A program made the position numbers and the translations under genes. Below, piece after piece: positions 61,007-64,000 of a stretch of DNA of 64,000 nucleotides. The stretch is taken from positions 186,001 to 250,000 of the forward strand of contig NZ_MWWY01000005.1 in NCBI RefSeq assembly GCF_002259755.1, given 5' to 3'. A model generated the notes under the pieces. The model had not been told where the DNA came from, did no database searches, and saw nothing but the letters and a program-made list of their open reading frames with translations. Every line of letters starts with the position of its first letter. Within the stretch, counting starts at the first letter, position 1. This DNA is from Bifidobacterium hapali. Lineage in GTDB: Bacteria > Actinomycetota > Actinomycetes > Actinomycetales > Bifidobacteriaceae.

Positions 61007-62202
61007 CCATCTTCGACGCGAGTGGTCATGTCAACGCCCATGCGGCGGTATCGTTCCAATCCACTGCCCAGTCCCTCAGTCGCATCATACTGCCGGGGAA
61101 TATTCGTTGCTGTAATGATGATGGCAGGATTCGTTTCATCACGGCAGCTTACCAATGAGTGTTCATTTGTGGCGATCGACACCACATATCCGTGAGTTGG
61201 ATCGCCATGTTTGGCAATATTTGTGTAAATTTCCGACAGTAGTCCAGACAGTTCGTCGAAACTGCGGTCGCTGAGACTTGGCAAGGTGTTCGATAGCGTC
61301 GTTTGCCCGCCGAAACCGATCGTACGCAACCGATCCTCCTGTTCATCAACGTATGCAGCGATGCGTTCGACCGTGGCCTTCGTAGACGGAAGCATCGATG
61401 ATGACAATGGTGTCGTCGTGCCGTCGAGTGTTGTGATGACTTGGTGCGTGCTACACAGCGCATGATCGATGATTGCACGCAGTTCGTGTAGCTCAGCTGT
61501 GGTATCGAACGACGTCATATTAACGTGCGCTCCACATTCGACGTGATTGTCCTGCTCATCGTTGTGTTCGACTGACGTGAGATTGCGGTCGATACGCATG
61601 ATTGCGTATGCCAGATCGTTGGAGATACGATCGTGCAGTACCCTAGCGATATGCTCCCGTTCCGTCTGCCGACGCACTTGTTCGGCCAGTCGTGCATGAT
61701 CTACGTGCCAGCGCGACGCGACGCCGATCGTCAGCGCAAACACACAGTACGCGAACGATATCACTACCGAGTCGGACAGACCAAGACCGAACAACAGCTT
61801 GCGATCGATCATCAGTGCGATGACGCTGAGTGTGGCCGCGAGGCCGGATGCCAGTCGACTGTCTGTCCAAATCACCGTTACTGCTATCAGCATTGCTAAC
61901 GAATACGAATATGACATTGGGAATGGCGACACCAGACCGACACAATACAGTGTGACTACTAGCCACGCACCGGACTGTGAAACGAACAGGAGTACGATCA
62001 GCGACGCCAACGCCAGCACTGGAATCAGTAAATATGAGAGCAGATGATTGCTGGGCCAACGCATGAGAGTCTCAACGATGATGCAACAGGCAACGGACCC
62101 GCACGCATATATCATGGAACGCCGAACGGATGTTAAGCGTTGTTGTGCTGATACCCCAAGAGCGGAACCGACGTGAGGGCTTTTGAACTTACGGATGGCC
62201 AT
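60970..62202 (-). CDS. NarL-type sensor histidine kinase (HisKA_3)
   Basis: A 410-aa membrane kinase. About five to six helices occupy residues 28-162. The HisKA_3 H-box EREHIARVLHDRISND holds H190. HATPase motifs: N-box LLSEIYTNIAKHG, and G-box EGLGSGLERYRRMGVD. It is convergent with the LuxR-type regulator, and their 3' ends overlap. No ligand-binding domain besides the membrane sector is seen, as in peptide-sensing kinases (inference). Confidence 0.92.
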   Translation of the reverse strand: MAIRKFKSPHVGSALGVSAQQRLTSVRRSMIYACGSVACCIIVETLMRWPSNHLLSYLLIPVLALASLIVLLFVSQSGAWLVVTLYCVGLVSPFPMSYSYSLAMLIAVTVIWTDSRLASGLAATLSVIALMIDRKLLFGLGLSDSVVISFAYCVFALTIGVASRWHVDHARLAEQVRRQTEREHIARVLHDRISNDLAYAIMRIDRNLTSVEHNDEQDNHVECGAHVNMTSFDTTAELHELRAIIDHALCSTHQVITTLDGTTTPLSSSMLPSTKATVERIAAYVDEQEDRLRTIGFGGQTTLSNTLPSLSDRSFDELSGLLSEIYTNIAKHGDPTHGYVVSIATNEHSLVSCRDETNPAIIITATNIPRQYDATEGLGSGLERYRRMGVDMTTRVEDGQWVLSARFAAK

Positions 62203-62363
62203 AACTACATTGTCCTAACATCCTCTGATGCGTCTGTATGAATGTGCAACTCGTTACAGAAGAGGGATACAGGTTTTCTTTATTGACCTATGCAGACTTG
62301 CAGATAGATCAATAGAATCCATGATATCGGCATCGAGGCCGGTATTGAACTAAAGGAGAAACT

Positions 62364-62453
62364 ATGAAACGGATACTTAAGCAAAGGCACATGGATGCTC
62401 ATGACCGTAGGACTATCGATGGAATCGGAACATACTACCGTGTAAGGAGATAG
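62364..62453 (+). CDS. 29-aa microprotein translationally coupled to a membrane protein
   Basis: CTAAAGGAGAAACT is a strong ribosome binding site. Product MKRILKQRHMDAHDRRTIDG with an Arg-rich tail (YYRVRR). Its stop is 3 bp before the start of the next gene, whose Shine-Dalgarno AAGGAGA lies inside this ORF. Basic and short: might be a signal peptide for the adjacent kinase, a leader ORF, or a small toxin; unknown. Confidence 0.6.
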   Translation: MKRILKQRHMDAHDRRTIDGIGTYYRVRR

Positions 62454-62456
62454 AGC

Positions 62457-62966
62457 ATGGGAAAACATTCGTGTTCCTGGTTCATCGGATGGGGTTGTAC
62501 GTCTGTGGTGATGGCACTCGTAAATGTTGTTGAATGGATCATTAAGCCGCAAGAGGATTTCCTGATGATCGGAATATGGAATATCGTCGATGCCACGCCG
62601 ATCCTGACCATCGTCATTTTGCCGGTGGTATCCGTACAGTTGTTGGTTCGTTATGCAGATGAGTACTCTGTCAAAAGTAGAATGAGCATAGCGCTGGTGT
62701 TTATGGTTCTTATGGCGGCCTGCCTCGAGGGGTATCATCTTGCTCCGGATTGGTTCATGCTGCCGGACCTTGCTCCTGAGCATGTTTACAATCATCCATA
62801 TGCGAACTATGCTTTAGCGTGGGGAGCGCTATGTGCAGTCGTGACTGCATTGTGCTGCTTTGCATGTGCATATGCTGGGGCGCGGGATAACCCCGGGATG
62901 ACCCCATCTCACCAACAAATGCGGGTTAATCGTTCTGTTGATCGTCTATGGAGATCTCCCCGATAA
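62457..62966 (+). CDS. Small membrane protein, unknown
   Basis: A 169-aa protein with about four helices (CTSVVMALVNVVEWI, ATPILTIVILPVVSVQLLV, MSIALVFMVLMAACL, YALAWGALCAVVTALCCFA). AAGGAGATAGAGC precedes the ATG. Coupled to the 29-aa ORF. Not recognised; perhaps an immunity-like or modulator protein for the neighbouring two-component system. Confidence 0.65.
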   Translation: MGKHSCSWFIGWGCTSVVMALVNVVEWIIKPQEDFLMIGIWNIVDATPILTIVILPVVSVQLLVRYADEYSVKSRMSIALVFMVLMAACLEGYHLAPDWFMLPDLAPEHVYNHPYANYALAWGALCAVVTALCCFACAYAGARDNPGMTPSHQQMRVNRSVDRLWRSPR

Positions 62967-62974
62967 CTCTAAAG

Positions 62975-63007
62975 GGTGTCGCCATAACCTTGGTTTATGG
63001 CGACACC
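62975..63007. terminator. Terminator hairpin
   Basis: GGTGTCGCCATAA / TTATGGCGACACC form a 13-bp perfect stem, extendable. Only a weak T stretch follows. Confidence 0.65.
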
Positions 63008-63085
63008 TAAGTTTACCTGATGTCTTATGCAGGGCTGATCTGTGATAGGTTGGCCGGGTTGCATTCGTAAGATTCGGGAGGAACC

Positions 63086-64000
63086 ATGTCCGCACTGACT
63101 TCCGTTTCCGGTTTTCCGCGCATCGGCCAAAACCGAGAACTGAAGAAGATTATCGAAGCCTACTGGAAGAGTGCTGCGTCGCTTGACGATGTACGCGCAA
63201 CCGCCAAGGAGCTGAGAGCCCGGCACTGGAAGTTACAGGCTGCCGCTGGCGTCAACCTGATCCCTAGCAACGATTTCAGCTACTACGATCAGATGCTTGA
63301 TACGGCGATCCTGCTCAACGTTATTCCGCAGCGTTACCGTCGTCTCGCGTTCGAGAATCCAGAAGAAACACTGTTCGCGATGGCTCGCGGCTATCAGGGT
63401 GAACGCGGTGACGTAACCGCTCTGCCGATGAAGAAATGGTTCACCACAAACTATCACTATCTCGTGCCAGAAATTGAGCCGTCCACCGAAATCAAGCTCA
63501 ACGGTACCAAGCCGTTCGACGAGTTCAACGAAGCCAAGGCACTCGGCATTGACACTAAGCCGGTACTCATCGGCCCGTACACGTTCCTGAAGCTCGCTCG
63601 CAATGACGATGCTGAAGAGATCACGATCGACAAGGGACTCGTTAACGCAATCGCCGCCGTGTACGCACAGATCATTACCAAGTTTGCTGAACTCGGTGCG
63701 GCATGGGTACAGATTGACGAGCCATACCTCGTGCTCGACAAAGAGCCGGGGGACGTTGAACTGTTCAAGACGCTGTATACGAAGATTCTGCCAGCGCGCG
63801 ATGGCAAGGTCAAAGTACTGCTGAACACGTACTTCGGCCACATTGCCGATGTGTACGATACGGTTAATCTGCTCGGTTTCGACGGTATCGGTCTTGACCT
63901 CAATGAAGGCAAAGATGAAAACCTTGCAGCCGTCCAGCAGTATGGTGTGAACTCGGCTACGACGATTTTTGCAGGCGTGGTTAACGGTCGTAACATTTGG
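63086..64000 (+). CDS. metE: Cobalamin-independent methionine synthase, N-terminal part
   Basis: First 305 residues of the 5-methyltetrahydropteroyltriglutamate-homocysteine methyltransferase; the rest is beyond the right edge. N-terminal core barrel: [51 protein letters not shown] and [12 protein letters not shown]. The zinc site lies in the missing C-terminal half. GGGAGGAACC precedes the ATG. No SAM, T-box or S-box element is visible in the short leader. Confidence 0.97.
   Translation, partial: MSALTSVSGFPRIGQNRELKKIIEAYWKSAASLDDVRATAKELRARHWKLQAAAGVNLIPSNDFSYYDQMLDTAILLNVIPQRYRRLAFENPEETLFAMARGYQGERGDVTALPMKKWFTTNYHYLVPEIEPSTEIKLNGTKPFDEFNEAKALGIDTKPVLIGPYTFLKLARNDDAEEITIDKGLVNAIAAVYAQIITKFAELGAAWVQIDEPYLVLDKEPGDVELFKTLYTKILPARDGKVKVLLNTYFGHIADVYDTVNLLGFDGIGLDLNEGKDENLAAVQQYGVNSATTIFAGVVNGRNIW

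Noticed and set aside
63000-63085. SAM or T-box element before metE
   Set aside because: The leader is under 90 nt and shows no conserved core or T-box sequence.

Overview
The window looks like a chromosomal segment of a Bifidobacterium (Actinobacteria, moderate GC). The reasons are strong AAGGAGG-type ribosome binding sites, an actinobacterial-type glycogen synthase, an actinobacterial TrmI, many LacI-family regulators with sugar genes, GH43 and fucose-permease-type functions, and MetE. The species cannot be assigned from sequence alone. No rRNA, tRNA, CRISPR array, prophage or intact insertion sequence was seen.

Layout. 1-9.6 kb: an ABC ATPase cut by the window edge, an OmpR-type two-component system, a DedA protein, an exonuclease-fold protein, a LysR/MFS divergent pair, and a redox/efflux group (flavodoxin-fold oxidoreductase, SMR pump, F420-reductase-like protein). 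9.7-17.9 kb: a PadR regulator with two operator-like dyads, an SGNH hydrolase, a DHA3 exporter, a cupin, a DUF559-like nuclease among palindromic repeats, a DUF4432 mutarotase-like protein and a TauE-type permease. 18-22 kb: an FMN-riboswitch-controlled riboflavin operon ribD-ribE-ribBA-ribH. It looks more GC-rich than its surroundings and is bordered by decayed genes (an MFS remnant and a frameshifted 3-hydroxyacyl-CoA dehydrogenase). 23.6-31.7 kb: a DUF4143 ATPase with phased dyads upstream, then two TetR/ABC export modules.

31.9-41.9 kb: acetyltransferase, hydroxyacid dehydrogenase, TetR with a heptanucleotide microsatellite, AraC, LacI, glycerate kinase, GH43 beta-xylosidase and a sugar epimerase. 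42-45.2 kb: a VanZ-RDD protein and a second DUF559-like nuclease paralogue, again among palindromic arrays. 46.2-55.4 kb: FucP-type permease, a LacI regulator with several LacI-type operators, a YczE-type membrane protein, a second hydroxyacid dehydrogenase, glycogen synthase, ABC ATPase and HAD phosphatase. 55.4-64 kb: orphan ORFs, a second DUF4143 ATPase coupled to a Sel1-repeat protein, trmI, sixA, a tail-to-tail NarL-type two-component pair, a microprotein coupled to a small membrane protein, and the 5' part of metE.

The most striking pattern is that two paralogous PD-(D/E)XK-type (DUF559-like) proteins, about 28 kb apart, are each surrounded by three copies of their own palindromic repeat family. 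Family A lies at 11.7-15.8 kb and family B at 41.9-45.2 kb. The two families differ in architecture but share the arm core CGTAAST, read toward the loop. This resembles the logic of REP/RAYT systems but with an unrelated nuclease fold. Several microproteins (29, 43 and 56 aa) too short for routine gene calling have good start signals.
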